Positions 41,640-52,092 of a stretch of DNA of 64,000 nucleotides are shown here, piece by piece. This stretch comes from Planococcus glaciei. Its GTDB lineage: Bacteria; Bacillota; Bacilli; Bacillales_A; Planococcaceae. Position numbers and translations under genes: made by a program. Every line of letters starts with the position of its first letter. Within the stretch, counting starts at the first letter, position 1. The stretch lies in contig NZ_FNDC01000007.1 in assembly GCF_900099655.1 (NCBI RefSeq), positions 114,813 through 178,812 on the forward strand, given 5' to 3'. A model generated the notes under the pieces. The model was not told the origin of the DNA. It saw only the letters and a program-made list of their open reading frames with translations, and did no database searches.

Positions 41640-42574
41640 GAGCTTTTACCTCCTGAAAGACGGATCCGAGGATCAATGATGCCATAAAGAATATCTACAA
41701 TCAAAATAACGACAATTAAGAATACAGAGAAGAAAATCGTTGTGCCCATGATAATGGAGAAATCATTTACCATAATGGATTTAACGAACTGTTCTCCAAT
41801 TCCTGGAATCGCAAAAATTTGTTCTACTACTAGTGAACCAGTCAGGATACCAACAGTCATTGGCCCTAAAACTGTAATTAATGGAATTAATGCATTGCGG
41901 AATGCGTGTTTGAAAGCGATTTCAGAACCACTGGCCCCTTTAGCTTTCGCCAACGTAATATAGTCTGAACCCAATACCTCGATCATTTCGGTACGGATAA
42001 AGCGTGCTGCAGTTGCAAGCGGGAACATCGCCAGTGCAATGGATGGCAGGACACTGGACATAAATCCGTCTTTCCATAAAGCGACTGGGAACCATTCCAA
42101 TTTTAAACCGAAGAAATATTGCAGCATAGATGCAAAGACAAAAGACGGAATCGATATTCCGATGATCGCAATCAATGTACTGCTGTAATCCACCCAAGTA
42201 TTTTGCCGCAATGCAGCAATCATACCAAGCAAAATCCCGATGATTGTACCAAGGACCATTCCTTGGAATCCGATTTGTGCGGAAGGACCCATTCGGCTCA
42301 AAATTAAATCTGTTACAGGAGCACCTTTAAACTGGTTAATGGAAATACCCAAATCTCCTTGTGCTAAGTTGAACATGTAATTAAAATACTGAACCGGTAA
42401 AGGATCATTTAAACCGTAAGCTTCTTCAACCACTGCTCTTTGTTCTGGAGATAATTTACCTGCGGAAGCAATAGGGGAACCCGGTAAAATTTTCATTAGG
42501 AAAAATGTAAATGTGGCAATTAAAGCTAATGTGAGTATCATGTAGATTAAACGTTTGCCGATGTATCGTGCCAT
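41636..42574 (-). CDS. oppB: OppB, oligopeptide ABC transporter permease
   Basis: A 312-residue permease beginning MARYIGKRLIYMILTLALIA with six hydrophobic segments. The EAA motif region is DYITLAKAKGASGSE at about 200-214 and the GSLVVEQIFAIPGIG segment follows. The ATG at 42574 has GGAGG six bases upstream; a longer in-frame start at 42610 lacks a site. It is separated from oppA by a strong stem-loop and overlaps oppC by 4 bp. Confidence 0.94.
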   Translation of the reverse strand: MARYIGKRLIYMILTLALIATFTFFLMKILPGSPIASAGKLSPEQRAVVEEAYGLNDPLPVQYFNYMFNLAQGDLGISINQFKGAPVTDLILSRMGPSAQIGFQGMVLGTIIGILLGMIAALRQNTWVDYSSTLIAIIGISIPSFVFASMLQYFFGLKLEWFPVALWKDGFMSSVLPSIALAMFPLATAARFIRTEMIEVLGSDYITLAKAKGASGSEIAFKHAFRNALIPLITVLGPMTVGILTGSLVVEQIFAIPGIGEQFVKSIMVNDFSIIMGTTIFFSVFLIVVILIVDILYGIIDPRIRLSGGKSS

Positions 42575-42699
42575 GTTGCACCTCCATAAAAATTGTTCTC
42601 TATGTGACAAGACTTGTTTTTACATGTAAATAAAAGGCTTGTTTTATTCGAAAGTTAGCAGAAAATGGTCAATTTTCCGTGAATTCTCTTACATTAGAA

Positions 42700-42742
42700 A
42701 AGAGAGTATATCGTCCGTAAACAAGCAGCGATATACTCTCTT
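42700..42742 (-). promoter_or_regulatory. Stem-loop between oppA and oppB
   Basis: A perfect 14-bp stem AAGAGAGTATATCG (42700-42713) / CGATATACTCTCTT (42729-42742). The tail on the minus strand is only TTC, so transcription is probably only partly stopped or the oppA mRNA 3' end is stabilised. Confidence 0.8.
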
Positions 42743-42776
42743 ACTATTTGTTTTTCACAGTGGCCAATTTACAGAA

Positions 42777-44483
42777 TTATTCTTTTCCAGAAATGTAAGC
42801 CCATTTGTAACTGAAGTCTCCACCGAATGGGTGAACAACAATATCATGAACATACGGTTTTTGAAGTGACATGATTCCGCGCTGATAAATACCAGCAATT
42901 GCTGCATCGTCTTCGATCAAGATTTTTTCAGCTTTTGCCATTGCTTCCCAACGAGCTGGAATATCTTGAGCCAATTCGCCTTTAGCTTGTTCGATCAATT
43001 TGTCGAATTCAGGGTTAGAGTAACCCATTTTGTTCTGTGCAGAACCTGTTACGAACAAATCTAGGAAAGTCATAGGATCCTGATAGTCAGGGCCCCAACC
43101 AGAGTTTTGGATATCGTAATCTTGTTTTTCGTCAAGTTCAAGACGTACTGCGAATGGAACTGCTTTCAGGTTGATAGTCAACCCTTCAAGGTTTCCTTCT
43201 AGTTGAGATTTCATGTACTCGTCCATTTTCTTGGCAAGTTCAGAATCTCCACCTAGCATTTCAAGAGTTACTTCTGTTACTCCTAGCTCTTTCAAGCCAG
43301 TTTCCCAAAGCTTTTTAGCTTCTTCAGCATTAAATTCGTTCATTTTTCCGTTTACTTCACGGAAATCTTTTTTGCTTTCATCAAATGTGAATTCAGTTGG
43401 TACTAAGAAATCAGCTGGAAGTGATCCGTTTGCCAATACTACGTCAACTAAATCTTGTTTGTTGTAAGCCATAGAGATTGCTTTACGGATGTTTACGTTA
43501 GCAAGTGGTGTTTCTTTTCCATTGCGTTCTTGGTTGAATTTCAAGTAGAACACAGTCGGTTCTAATTCTCTTACTACTTCTGGATCGTCAGCGTATTGCA
43601 TTGCGTACTCACCAGATAGACCAGCACGGTCTTTTTCGCCTGAAGTATAAAGGTTAACCCCTGTACCAGACTCTTTAACAACGTCTACGTTGATTTTATC
43701 AAGTTTTACAGTTTCAGCATCCCAGTACTCAGGATTTTTTTCCATTGTCCAAGTCAGGCCAGTGCCATCCCAGTTTGTCAATGTGAATGGTCCGTTGTAA
43801 AGAAGGTTTTCTGAGTTAGAAGCATAAGCATCGCCCTTTTCAGTAACGAAAGCTTCTTTCTGCGGCAAGAATGTACCAAATGCCATCAATGACATGAAGT
43901 AAGGAACTGGACGCTCAAGTGTTACCACTAGAGTTTTTTCGTCTTTAGCTTCTACGCCAAGCTCAGCTTTGTCCATTTTGCCTTCTGAAATAGCTGCAGC
44001 GTTTTTAATTGTTCCAGCCATCATGTAAGGACCGTAAGGTGATCCAGTAGCCGGGTCAACTGCGCGCTGCCAAGAGAATACGAAATCTTGTGCAGTTACA
44101 GGTGAACCATCTGACCATTTAGCATCACGCAATTTAAAAGTGTAAGTTAAACCGTCTTCGCTGATTTCTGGTTCTCCTTCAGCAACTGCAGGTTCTGCAA
44201 CGTTTTCCTGGTTCAAGCGGTACAAACCTTCGTTAACGTTGTTCATAATGTTGAATGCTACAGCGTCTTCAGCAAGAGCTGAATCCATTGTTGGTATTTC
44301 TGCACTTTCCATCAAGTTCAATTCTTGGACTGAGTCCATTTCTCCTGATGCACTTTCTTTCTCTTTGTCGCCTTCTGAATCTGATGGTTCAGTTGAAGTA
44401 TCTTCCCCGCCGCCACATGCTGCTAGGAAGGCACTAAGAACTAAAACCAGGCTTAGTAGCCAAAATACCTTGCTGTTTCTCAC
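42777..44483 (-). CDS. oppA: OppA, oligopeptide-binding lipoprotein
   Basis: A 568-residue substrate-binding protein, anchored by Cys23 in the lipobox AFLAAC, then a Glu/Ser-rich linker. Family motifs include the LNLMESAEIPTMDSALAED start of the mature domain and DFVFSWQRAVDPATGSPYG. It binds extracellular oligopeptides for OppBCDF. The start is a GTG with AGGGGG upstream; a TATAAT-like box lies at 44533-44528. It is the first gene of the operon and has a close homologue at 46399, on the other side of trpS. Confidence 0.95.
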   Translation of the reverse strand: MRNSKVFWLLSLVLVLSAFLAACGGGEDTSTEPSDSEGDKEKESASGEMDSVQELNLMESAEIPTMDSALAEDAVAFNIMNNVNEGLYRLNQENVAEPAVAEGEPEISEDGLTYTFKLRDAKWSDGSPVTAQDFVFSWQRAVDPATGSPYGPYMMAGTIKNAAAISEGKMDKAELGVEAKDEKTLVVTLERPVPYFMSLMAFGTFLPQKEAFVTEKGDAYASNSENLLYNGPFTLTNWDGTGLTWTMEKNPEYWDAETVKLDKINVDVVKESGTGVNLYTSGEKDRAGLSGEYAMQYADDPEVVRELEPTVFYLKFNQERNGKETPLANVNIRKAISMAYNKQDLVDVVLANGSLPADFLVPTEFTFDESKKDFREVNGKMNEFNAEEAKKLWETGLKELGVTEVTLEMLGGDSELAKKMDEYMKSQLEGNLEGLTINLKAVPFAVRLELDEKQDYDIQNSGWGPDYQDPMTFLDLFVTGSAQNKMGYSNPEFDKLIEQAKGELAQDIPARWEAMAKAEKILIEDDAAIAGIYQRGIMSLQKPYVHDIVVHPFGGDFSYKWAYISGKE

Positions 44484-44671
44484 TTACGTGACCCCCTTAA
44501 ATTTTCTGAAAAATTGGTACACTGTTTATTATACATAATCTTTTTTGCTTGTACAGCACTTTTTTTTGACTAGTTACAACTTTATAACAATGGCATGTCA
44601 AAATTATTACACAAAAGAGCATGAATATTGGGTTTATGAGGAATTTTTAACAAAAAGAGTTTTAATATTTT

Positions 44672-44700
44672 TTGATTTTATTTATATTTTCTTCTACAAT
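44672..44700 (+). promoter_or_regulatory. Promoter of the DUF3899 gene
   Basis: TTGATT (44672-44677), 17-bp spacer, TACAAT (44695-44700), 25 bases before the ATG. Confidence 0.65.
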
Positions 44701-44724
44701 AGATGAGAATTGGGGTGCAAAAAA

Positions 44725-45066
44725 ATGAAAAAATCCTTTATTGGAATAATCATTGTACAAGTTTTAATACTTTTGACTATGGTGTTCAGGAGCGAACCAT
44801 TCTCTCTTTTATCCTATATCAATAATTCTTTTGTCTACGGAGGTACTGTATTATTTATCGGATTATGGGTTTTTGTAATCAGAACTGGAATTTTCGACAT
44901 CTTTACCATGAGCATGCGAAAAGTCTATAAAGGCAAATCCACATTGGAAGATGACGAAATGCGTGCTCCTTCTGAAATAATGGCCGTATCAAGCGCTCCA
45001 TTATTGATCATCGGCAGCTTTACGCTGGCAGCAATGATAATTTCACTCATTATTTATCAGTTGTAA
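44725..45066 (+). CDS. DUF3899-family membrane protein
   Basis: A 113-residue membrane protein with three hydrophobic segments (about 5-20, 32-52 and 90-112) and a charged loop (RKVYKGKSTLEDDEMRAPSE) between the second and third. It resembles DUF3899 proteins, whose function is unknown. The ATG at 44725 follows GGGGTG; an earlier in-frame TTG at 44710 is inside that site. It lies alone between oppA and the trpS T-box. Confidence 0.72.
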   Translation: MKKSFIGIIIVQVLILLTMVFRSEPFSLLSYINNSFVYGGTVLFIGLWVFVIRTGIFDIFTMSMRKVYKGKSTLEDDEMRAPSEIMAVSSAPLLIIGSFTLAAMIISLIIYQL

Positions 45067-45068
45067 GC

Positions 45069-45098
45069 TTGCTAATAAAAACTTCTTTGTATTATAAT
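45069..45098 (+). promoter_or_regulatory. Promoter of trpS
   Basis: TTGCTA (45069-45074), 18-bp spacer, TATAAT (45093-45098), immediately upstream of the T-box leader. Confidence 0.7.
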
Positions 45099-45104
45099 AA
45101 ACCA

Positions 45105-45347
45105 ATATATAATGAGCGATGAAAAAGAAGAGTAAATGCTGTTCCTTCTATAGAGAGTCTGTGGCTGGTGGAAACAGATGAAGTGCAGCATTGAATGGGC
45201 TTTTGAGCTGAACCGGTGAAGTAACAGTAGCCGGTTTCGTGTTCTTCACGTTATGAAGAAGAGTGGCCGGTGACGGCAACTAGGGTGGTACCGCGGAAAG
45301 ACACATCATTCGTCCCTTTTTTGGGGATGTGTGATGTGTTTTTTTAT
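45105..45347 (+). promoter_or_regulatory. Tryptophan T-box leader of trpS
   Basis: Classic T-box elements in order: the AGAGTA and AGAGAG stem I motifs, GGCTGGTGGAAACAG apical region, a UGG triplet at 45196-45198 in the specifier-loop position, the T-box proper AGGGTGGTACCGCG (45282-45295), and a terminator (ACACATCA...TGATGTGT plus T7, about 45300-45347). Uncharged tRNA-Trp would pair with UGG and the T-box and prevent termination, raising trpS expression when charging falls. Confidence 0.93.
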
Positions 45348-45352
45348 ATTGA

Positions 45353-46354
<1,002 letters not shown>

Positions 46355-46355
46355 C

Positions 46356-46386
46356 AAAAAAGGCTGCCGTTATGGCAGCCTTTTTT
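46356..46386. terminator. Bidirectional terminator between trpS and oppA-like gene
   Basis: AAAAAGGCTGCC/GGCAGCCTTTTT with a short loop between convergent genes. Confidence 0.9.
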
Positions 46387-46398
46387 GTCTTTTTAAAT

Positions 46399-48099
46399 TT
46401 ACTGTTTTCCTGAAATGTATGCCCATTTATAGCCGAAATCCCCGCCGAATGGATGAACGACTATGTCGTTGACATATGGTTTTTGCAGCGCCATTGCTCC
46501 CCGCTGATAAATCGGTGCAATTGCCGCGTCCTCTTCAATCAAAATGCGTTCAGCCTGTGCCATGGCATCCCAGCGTGCCGGAATGTCGAGTGCCAGATCT
46601 CCTTTGGCTGATTCCACCAGTGCATCGAATTCAGGATTTGTGTAGCCCATTTTGTTTTGAGGAGATCCGGTTACAAACAAATCGATGAATGTCATCGGAT
46701 CCTGATAATCCGGGCCCCAACCCGAATTCTGGATTTCATAGTCCTGAGCTTCATCCAGTTCCAGCCGGACATTAAATGGAACTGTCTTAATGGATACAGT
46801 TAGCCCTTCAAGATTTCCTTCCAGCTGGGCTTTCAAGTATTCGTTCATCTTCTTTGCAGTTTCCGTATCATCACCCAGATATTCAATTGTGACTTCCGTC
46901 AATCCTTCTTCTTCCATCCCTTGTGCCCATAATTCTTTTGCTTCTTCTGCATTGTATTCATTAATGTCGCCGTTGACGTCCCGGAAGTCTTCCTGGTTTT
47001 CATTAAATGTAAATTCAGCGGGCACCAAGTAGTTTGCTGGCAAAGAGCCGTTTGCCAACACGACATCCACCAAATCTTGTTTGTTGAAAGCCAAAGAGAT
47101 TGCTCTCCGAATATTTTCATTAGCTAATACAGTAGGCTGGCCGTTCCGTTCCTGATTAAACTTCATATAAAAGATACTTGGTTCAAGCTCTCTTATCACT
47201 TCCGGGTCATCCGCGTACTGCATCGCAAATTCACCAGATAATCCAGTACGATCTTTTTCTCCTGAATTGTAAAGGTTCAGCCCTGTTCCGGGATCTTTTA
47301 CAACATCGACATTGATCGTTTGAAGCTTAACGGTTTCTGCATCCCAATATTCAGGATTCTTCTCCATCGACCAAGTAAGCCCCGTACCGTCCCAGTTTGT
47401 CAGCATAAACGGCCCATTAAACAGCAGGTTATCTGAATTAGAAGCATATGCCCCTCCTTTTTCCGTAACAAAAGCTTCTTTTTGCGGCAGGAAAGTCCCG
47501 AAAGACATCAACGAAAGGAAGTAAGGGACCGGCCGTTCCAGCGTTACCACCAATGTTTTGTCGTCCGTTGCCTCAATGCCAAGTTCCGCTTTATCCATCT
47601 TGCCTTCTGAAATTGCGGCTGCATTTTTAATGGTTCCGGCCATCATATAAGGCCCATACGGAGAACCCGTAGCTGGATCCACTGCCCGCTGCCAAGAAAA
47701 TACGAAGTCCTGTGCGGTGACGGGTGTGCCGTCCGACCAGTTGGCTTCACGGAGTTTGAATGTATAGGTCAACCCATCTTCGCTGACTTCCGGTTCTCCT
47801 TCTGCCATAGCCGGTTCTGCTATGTTTTCCTGATTCAGACGATACAATCCTTCGTTGACGTTATTTAGAATATTAAAAGCCACTGTGTCTTCAGCCAAGG
47901 CAGAATCCATCGTTGGAATTTCAGCACTTTCCATCAAATTCAGCACCTGTTCAGAATCCAACTCTCCTGAGGCACCACCTTCATTTCCTCCTTCCGAATT
48001 TTCCGGAGCCGGGGCATCACTATTGCCGCTGCATGCTGCGAGAAAGAAACCTAATCCCAATACCAAACAGAGAAACCAGTACATCTTCTTTCGATTCAC
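46399..48099 (-). CDS. Second OppA-like oligopeptide-binding lipoprotein
   Basis: A 566-residue solute-binding lipoprotein (lipobox FFLAAC, Cys23) that is very similar to the OppA at 42777 over its whole length: the mature N-terminus VLNLMESAEIPTMDSALAED, the DFVFSWQRAVDPATGSPYG segment and the C-terminal VVHPFGGDFGYKWAYISGK are nearly the same. Differences cluster in the linker and some surface loops, suggesting a recent duplication with changed peptide preference. No permease genes follow it, so it probably feeds the Opp system. It has its own promoter region, since a terminator ends the app operon upstream. Confidence 0.93.
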   Translation of the reverse strand: MNRKKMYWFLCLVLGLGFFLAACSGNSDAPAPENSEGGNEGGASGELDSEQVLNLMESAEIPTMDSALAEDTVAFNILNNVNEGLYRLNQENIAEPAMAEGEPEVSEDGLTYTFKLREANWSDGTPVTAQDFVFSWQRAVDPATGSPYGPYMMAGTIKNAAAISEGKMDKAELGIEATDDKTLVVTLERPVPYFLSLMSFGTFLPQKEAFVTEKGGAYASNSDNLLFNGPFMLTNWDGTGLTWSMEKNPEYWDAETVKLQTINVDVVKDPGTGLNLYNSGEKDRTGLSGEFAMQYADDPEVIRELEPSIFYMKFNQERNGQPTVLANENIRRAISLAFNKQDLVDVVLANGSLPANYLVPAEFTFNENQEDFRDVNGDINEYNAEEAKELWAQGMEEEGLTEVTIEYLGDDTETAKKMNEYLKAQLEGNLEGLTVSIKTVPFNVRLELDEAQDYEIQNSGWGPDYQDPMTFIDLFVTGSPQNKMGYTNPEFDALVESAKGDLALDIPARWDAMAQAERILIEEDAAIAPIYQRGAMALQKPYVNDIVVHPFGGDFGYKWAYISGKQ

Positions 48100-48253
48100 T
48101 TAGCTCTCCTCCTTAATTTCCCGAAAAGTCTGTTAAGTAGATTATACAACTTATAATTTTAGTGTATAGTATTTATTTGATATTTTTTATTGATAAGAAC
48201 TAAAAATTATTATATATAATAGAAGAAAATCAAAAATATTTATTTTTCAAATC

Positions 48254-48281
48254 AAAAAGGGCTACTATAAAAGCAGCCCTT
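48254..48281 (-). terminator. Terminator of the app operon
   Basis: AAGGGCT (48257-48263) / AGCCCTT (48275-48281) just after the appC stop, followed by a T5 tail on the minus strand. Confidence 0.8.
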
Positions 48282-48286
48282 CTGGT

Positions 48287-49204
48287 TTAACGCAATGACT
48301 TTGGATTTAAAGCATCTTTTAAGCCTTCACCAATAAAGTTGATTGAAAGGATTGTCAGTGTGATGACTAAAGCCGGCGGCATCCAGATCCACGGCTTGCC
48401 TTGCAAAACATCCGGCTCATTGGCAGAAGACAGCATATTGCCCCAGCTTGGCGTCGTTTGTGGAACCCCAAAACCTAGGTAGCTCAATGCCGATTCCACA
48501 ACAATCATGCTGGCAAAGATTAAAGTTCCCTGGACAATAATCGTCGACATCACATTCGGCAACAAGTGTTTACGGATTACTTTCCACGGCGAACAGCCAA
48601 TCGACAAGGCCGCAAGAATGTATTCATTCTCTTTTTCTGCTAAGACTTTACTGCGCACCAGCCGCGCCACACCGCCCCAGCTGAGTACCCCAATCACCAT
48701 GATCAGCACCCAAAGGCCATCTACAATCCCATAAAGAACGGTATTTAAAACAATAACAAACACCAGGAACGGGAAGTTCAATACGAAATCAGTAAAGCGC
48801 ATCAAAATGCTGTCCACTGCTCCGCCAAAAAATCCTGCGATGGATCCGACTACCGTTCCGAGAGTAATAACCATCAATGTTGCACTAAAACCTACTAATA
48901 AGGAAACCCGACCGCCGTAAAACAAACGGGTTAGTACATCTCTTCCGCTTTTGTCCGTTCCCAGAATGTGTTCGCCATTTGGCTGGATATTCATGGAACC
49001 GATATTCACTTTTGTAATATCCGGATTTGGTGACAGGTAAGGCGCCAGAAACGGTGCCAATAAGGAGATGACGGTTACGATTATAATGAAAATGGTGCTT
49101 GCCATTGCCAATTTATTGCGCAGGAACTTTTTCCGGGCAATCTGCCATGGAGATAAGCTTCTTTCCGGCTTCTTCTGCTGTGTAATAGTGGTTGATGATG
49201 CCAT
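48287..49204 (-). CDS. appC: AppC-like oligopeptide ABC transporter permease
   Basis: A 305-residue permease of the OppC type: cytosolic N-terminus, TM1 near 30-50, a large external loop with GTDKSGRDVLTRLFYGGRVSL, and the EAA region ILAALSIGCSPWKVIRKHL near 195-213. Last gene of the operon appD-appF-appA-appB-appC, an order identical to B. subtilis app. The ATG has a GGAGG site. It forms the channel with AppB. Confidence 0.92.
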   Translation of the reverse strand: MASSTTITQQKKPERSLSPWQIARKKFLRNKLAMASTIFIIIVTVISLLAPFLAPYLSPNPDITKVNIGSMNIQPNGEHILGTDKSGRDVLTRLFYGGRVSLLVGFSATLMVITLGTVVGSIAGFFGGAVDSILMRFTDFVLNFPFLVFVIVLNTVLYGIVDGLWVLIMVIGVLSWGGVARLVRSKVLAEKENEYILAALSIGCSPWKVIRKHLLPNVMSTIIVQGTLIFASMIVVESALSYLGFGVPQTTPSWGNMLSSANEPDVLQGKPWIWMPPALVITLTILSINFIGEGLKDALNPKSLR

Positions 49205-49216
49205 ATTTGCTCCTCC

Positions 49217-50182
49217 TTAATCCAAACGGATTCGTGGATCCACGATTCCATAAAGTATGTCTGCTATTAAATTCCCTGCCAATGTTAAAAATGACAGGAG
49301 CATCGTTAATGCCATCAATATCGGATAATCCTTATTCGTTACCGAATCGAGGAACAATTGGCCGATTCCCGGATAGGTGAAAATGGTTTCTGTAATAATG
49401 GCCCCGCCGATCAATGCAGCAAAATCAAAGCCCAGGAACGTTACCAGCGGTATGATGGAATTCCGTAAAATGTGGACGTTGTAAATTTTCTTCATCGGCG
49501 TTCCTTTTGCACGGGCTGTCCGCACGAAATCTTTGCGCGAGTTTTCAATGATATCATTACGGAGAAACTGCGTATAAGAGGCCGTGCTCATTGCCCCGAG
49601 TACTATGGCCGGCAACAGGACATGGTGCAGACGGCTGAGCCAATATTCAAAAGTGCCGTCTTCAACCAAGATATCTACGGATCCCCCAAACGGGAACCAG
49701 TTTAAATGGAATGAGAAGAAGTAAATTGCAAATACAGCTGCTACAAATGAAGGAATTGCCAGCATGACATAATTGATGCCTGCGATGGCGTTATCACCGA
49801 TGGTATACGGCTTCCGCCCGGAATACATTCCCATGATAAATGCCAGGATATACGTGATCAATAGCGCCATTACACCAAGAAAGAGGGTATTTGGAATTTT
49901 TTCCATGATGACATCGGCAACTGGCACTTTAAAACGCGTCGATTTGCCGAAGTCCCCTTGCACAAAATCCGTAACCCAATTAAAATACTGCACTGGCAAC
50001 GGATCGTTATAGCCCAGTTTTTCTCTCATCTCTGCAATGTACTGAGGATTCGTATTAAGCGGATCGATTTCACCGCTCAATGAATCGCCTGGCATCAGCT
50101 TGGCAAGGGAAAAAACGACAATTGAAATAAGGATGAGCATAGGAATCATTCCAAGCAACCTTCTAAATGTGTATTTCAGCAT
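49217..50182 (-). CDS. appB: AppB-like oligopeptide ABC transporter permease
   Basis: A 321-residue permease starting MLKYTFRRLLGMIPMLILIS with six hydrophobic segments and the EAA region DFVRTARAKGTPMKKIYN. The ATG at 50182 has an AGGAGAG site; the longer in-frame start at 50254 would run into a hairpin and lacks a site. It is separated from appA by two strong stem-loops and lies 12 bp before appC. Confidence 0.92.
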   Translation of the reverse strand: MLKYTFRRLLGMIPMLILISIVVFSLAKLMPGDSLSGEIDPLNTNPQYIAEMREKLGYNDPLPVQYFNWVTDFVQGDFGKSTRFKVPVADVIMEKIPNTLFLGVMALLITYILAFIMGMYSGRKPYTIGDNAIAGINYVMLAIPSFVAAVFAIYFFSFHLNWFPFGGSVDILVEDGTFEYWLSRLHHVLLPAIVLGAMSTASYTQFLRNDIIENSRKDFVRTARAKGTPMKKIYNVHILRNSIIPLVTFLGFDFAALIGGAIITETIFTYPGIGQLFLDSVTNKDYPILMALTMLLSFLTLAGNLIADILYGIVDPRIRLD

Positions 50183-50224
50183 ATATACTCTCCTTGTCCG
50201 TGTTAGTCTTAGTTGCGCTCTCCC

Positions 50225-50321
50225 GCACGGTAAGAGCTGCTTGCCTTCAAGCATTCCTTACCGTGCATAAGAGCATCCATATAATTATTCAACGATGGGC
50301 TTTTTTCAGCCCATCGTTGAA
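50225..50321 (-). promoter_or_regulatory. Two stem-loops between appA and appB
   Basis: TTCAACGATGGGCT/AGCCCATCGTTGAA (50288-50301 and 50308-50321) is a perfect 14-bp stem close to the appA stop. GCACGGTAAG/CTTACCGTGC (50225-50234 and 50257-50266) forms a second, outer stem. Neither has a long T-run on the transcribed strand. They would protect the appA message or reduce read-through into appBC. Confidence 0.8.
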
Positions 50322-50337
50322 TGTTCATCCATGCCTG

Positions 50338-52065
50338 TTATTCTGTTACAAACCATTCAGCAGGACTGTTTTGGCCAGAAACATCAAACTTCGCGCCGCC
50401 AACACGCTGGTTTAAAGCTCGGATTTCTTCAAGTTCTGCAATGTAAAGCATTGGAACTTCTTCGTTTACAATCTTTTGCCATTCGATATACAAATCCGTA
50501 CGTTTTTGCTGGTCCGTACCGACAATATCAATGTTCAAAGCGTCATCAAGCAATTTGTCCGCTTTTGGATTGTTGTAACGAGGGTAGTTCCACAATTGAT
50601 TTGCTTTCCAAAGGCCTGATGGATCCGGATCTGATCCAGTTCCCCATCCTCCAAAGAATGTTTCAATAGCAGGATCGTCTTTTTCGATCATTTCGTAATA
50701 CAGGTTAACTTCGACCATTTCCAATTCTGATTTAATGCCGACTTCTTCCCAGTATTGCGTGATCGCTTGTGCGCGTGACTCGAATGTCGGGTTTCCTGTT
50801 GCATAGTGGGAGAATTTCACAACAAACTCGTCGCCGTTCGGATCTTCACGGAAGCCGTCGCCGTTTGTATCTTTATATCCGGCAGCATCAAGCATTTCTT
50901 TTGATTTTTCCGGATCGTATTCATACGTGTTCAATTCGCTGTCGTCTGCAGCGTTCCAGTGAGCAGTCGGAACCGGTTTGTTTGCAACTTTCGCGTAGCC
51001 GAAGAAGAATGCGTCTACCCATTCCTGGCGGTTGATGGCGTACATCATCGCTTGGCGAAGTTCTTTGCTCTGGTATTTTGGTAGTTCTTCAGTGATGGTC
51101 TGTTTTTCATTGTCGAACTTGCCAAGCTTGAATCCTACATAGTAGTAAGATAGCCCAGGGTACGTAACGATATTTACATTTTCCAAAGGCTCTACTTCAG
51201 GCCCTGAAACCGGCTGAAGGCTGATCATATCCACATCGCCGTTTTGCAAAGCGCCAACTACTGAAGAGTTGTCGATTACACGGACAACGATTTTATCCAA
51301 GTTCACATCGCCATTCCAGTATTCGTCGAAACGTGACATTTCAACCGATTCACCAGGAACGATTTTATCCACTTTGAATGGCCCGATGCCGATTGGCGTC
51401 GTGCGTACCCATTCAGATGCCGACATTTCAGCAACCGGTACGTCTCCAAGAACGGATTCTGGAAGCGGGTAAGACCAAAGGTTTGTTAAGTTGTTAACTC
51501 GCGGCTGGTCAAAAGTGATGTTGATTTCGTAGTCGTTCACGACTTCAACCCCAGAAATTGTGTCAGCTTCTCCTTTGCGGAAAGCTTCTGCGCCTTCAAT
51601 TGTCTGGACGTTTGTATAGCGCGGGCCGTCATAGTCAGGGCTCGCGATTGTTTCAAAAGCGAATAACCAGTCATTGACTGTCAGTTCTTCGCCGTTATGC
51701 CATTTCACGCCTTCTTTAAACTTGAAGTTGAAGACTTTATTGTCTTCTGTTGTCCAAGAAGCTACGTTTGGTTCCGGTTCTAATTTTTCATTATAAGTGA
51801 TCAATGACTCATCAAATAGGTCGATAATTTCAGCATCTGTAGCAATACCATAAAATGCTGGGTTAAATAACCCTTCAGGTGGAGCATCAATTCCGTAAAC
51901 CATCGTACCGCCTTTTTGCGGTTCGCCTTCTGCTGCTGAATCTTTGCTGTCGTCTTTGGATGCATTATCTTTTGACGAGCTGCCTTCATCTCCTCCACAA
52001 GCTGCTAAAAAGGCAGCTAGGGCAAGAATCAATGCAAATAGCCAGAATAACTTCCTGTTCTTCAT
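50338..52065 (-). CDS. appA: AppA-like oligopeptide-binding lipoprotein
   Basis: A 575-residue SBP family 5 lipoprotein (lipobox AFLAAC, Cys23) with a Ser/Asp/Lys-rich linker. Mature-domain motifs: GGTMVYGIDAPPEGLFNPAFY, KFKEGVKWHNGEELTVNDWLFAF and the DP-rich EYDPEKSKEMLDAAGYKDTNGDG. It is clearly different from the two OppA proteins. Third gene of the app operon, 28 bp after appF. Binds peptides, of unknown preference. Confidence 0.93.
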   Translation of the reverse strand: MKNRKLFWLFALILALAAFLAACGGDEGSSSKDNASKDDSKDSAAEGEPQKGGTMVYGIDAPPEGLFNPAFYGIATDAEIIDLFDESLITYNEKLEPEPNVASWTTEDNKVFNFKFKEGVKWHNGEELTVNDWLFAFETIASPDYDGPRYTNVQTIEGAEAFRKGEADTISGVEVVNDYEINITFDQPRVNNLTNLWSYPLPESVLGDVPVAEMSASEWVRTTPIGIGPFKVDKIVPGESVEMSRFDEYWNGDVNLDKIVVRVIDNSSVVGALQNGDVDMISLQPVSGPEVEPLENVNIVTYPGLSYYYVGFKLGKFDNEKQTITEELPKYQSKELRQAMMYAINRQEWVDAFFFGYAKVANKPVPTAHWNAADDSELNTYEYDPEKSKEMLDAAGYKDTNGDGFREDPNGDEFVVKFSHYATGNPTFESRAQAITQYWEEVGIKSELEMVEVNLYYEMIEKDDPAIETFFGGWGTGSDPDPSGLWKANQLWNYPRYNNPKADKLLDDALNIDIVGTDQQKRTDLYIEWQKIVNEEVPMLYIAELEEIRALNQRVGGAKFDVSGQNSPAEWFVTE

Positions 52066-52092
52066 TCATTTTCCCCCTAAATGTTTTTTGAT

